A DNA stretch of 64,000 bases, from contig NZ_OY762614.1 in NCBI RefSeq assembly GCF_963666145.1, positions 6,004,501 through 6,068,500 of the forward strand, written 5' to 3'. The notes beneath the pieces were generated by a model. It searched no databases, was not told where the DNA came from, and was given only the letters and a program-made list of their open reading frames with translations. Shown here piece by piece: positions 63,723 to 64,000 of the stretch. Position 1 is the first letter of the stretch. Every line of letters starts with the position of its first letter. The position numbers were made by a program, and so were the translations under genes. This DNA is from an uncultured Desulfobacter sp. (lineage in GTDB: Bacteria; Desulfobacterota; Desulfobacteria; Desulfobacterales; Desulfobacteraceae).

Positions 63723-64000
63723 CTATGCAGCTGTGTTAGCAACGTCACTATAAAAGCAATTATACTTCTGATCACTTATCCATAACCTATGCAGTAGAAC
63801 AGCAAGTTTTCTGGCCAAAGCTACCGCGGCACGCTTCTTTGCATTTTTGCCACCACGTAAAACTATTGATAATCCAAATGCGCGCAAATCACATTCTGGC
63901 CCAAAAGGGCCGATGATGTAATGTCCACAACTGACAAGCAAAGATCTTAAATATGTATTACCCGCCTTGCTTATTCGTAGTTGTTTATCGCATTTCCCAG
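63723..64000 (-). CDS. IS110-family transposase, C-terminal part (runs off window)
   Basis: 92 codons from the right edge to a normal stop: KCDKQLRISKAGNTYLRSLL, VSCGHYIIGPFGPECDLRAF, GGKNAKKRAAVALARKLAVL. This is the C-terminal Transposase_20-type region of IS110/IS116/IS902 transposases, which holds the conserved Ser/Gly site-specific-recombinase-like block. The rest lies outside the window. Confidence 0.85.
   Translation of the reverse strand, partial: GKCDKQLRISKAGNTYLRSLLVSCGHYIIGPFGPECDLRAFGLSIVLRGGKNAKKRAAVALARKLAVLLHRLWISDQKYNCFYSDVANTAA

Noticed and set aside
1..64000. CRISPR arrays, rRNA and tRNA genes
   Set aside because: Looked for regular spaced repeats and conserved RNA motifs; none found by eye.

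Overview
The window reads as accessory DNA of a Gram-negative anaerobe, most likely a Desulfobacterota (sulfate-reducer-type) genome. That placement is an inference from family resemblance only (split DUF318-type permease, Rhs protein with calcium-binding repeats, small catalytic-domain-only recombinases). There are no rRNA or tRNA genes and almost no housekeeping genes. Most of the sequence is polymorphic toxins, gene cassettes, insertion sequences, toxin-antitoxin genes and anti-phage systems.

Left part (1-12.3 kb): a split permease leaving the window, a broken DUF2798 gene, and one very large Rhs/YD-repeat toxin gene. The Rhs gene is cut in two by a 1521-bp IS with a perfect 8-bp target duplication; removing the IS and one duplication restores a single frame of about 2090 codons. 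A probable immunity gene follows, then an orphan toxin tail with an Imm44-like partner and the remnant of another Rhs gene. Middle-left (12.3-29 kb): a membrane/peptidoglycan-binding protein split by an IS66-type element, several unknown genes, a DUF1989 protein, a decayed recombinase locus, a ParDE-like toxin-antitoxin pair, topoisomerase III, and an IS3 element that itself contains another IS.

29-33 kb: a short run of minus-strand genes separated by integron attC-like sites, one complete and two that lack the 3' half of the hairpin. A regulator/metallo-hydrolase pair follows, then a second, truncated copy of the first IS with a 319-bp element bearing the same termini.

35-49.5 kb, the main point of interest: eight tightly packed or overlapping minus-strand genes. 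In transcription order they are two unrecognised large proteins, a NERD-nuclease/SF1 helicase, a DrmA-like helicase, a DrmB-like DUF1998 protein, an AIPR-family protein, a C5 cytosine methyltransferase and a Vsr endonuclease. This looks like a DISARM core joined to the AIPR-methylase-Vsr set known from other defence clusters, with no visible DrmC phospholipase.

49.5-64 kb: YaeQ, an RNase H-like protein and a YaiI-type protein; an IS1634-type element; a second small recombinase with paired palindromes; then a type I restriction-modification operon (XRE regulator, HsdR, HsdM, DUF1016 nuclease, HsdS) that also carries an OLD-like ATPase/TOPRIM gene. An IS110-type transposase fragment runs off the right edge. 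Within the defence region, methylases mark self DNA while the helicase and nuclease proteins presumably act on unmarked DNA; this is inferred from the families, not demonstrated.
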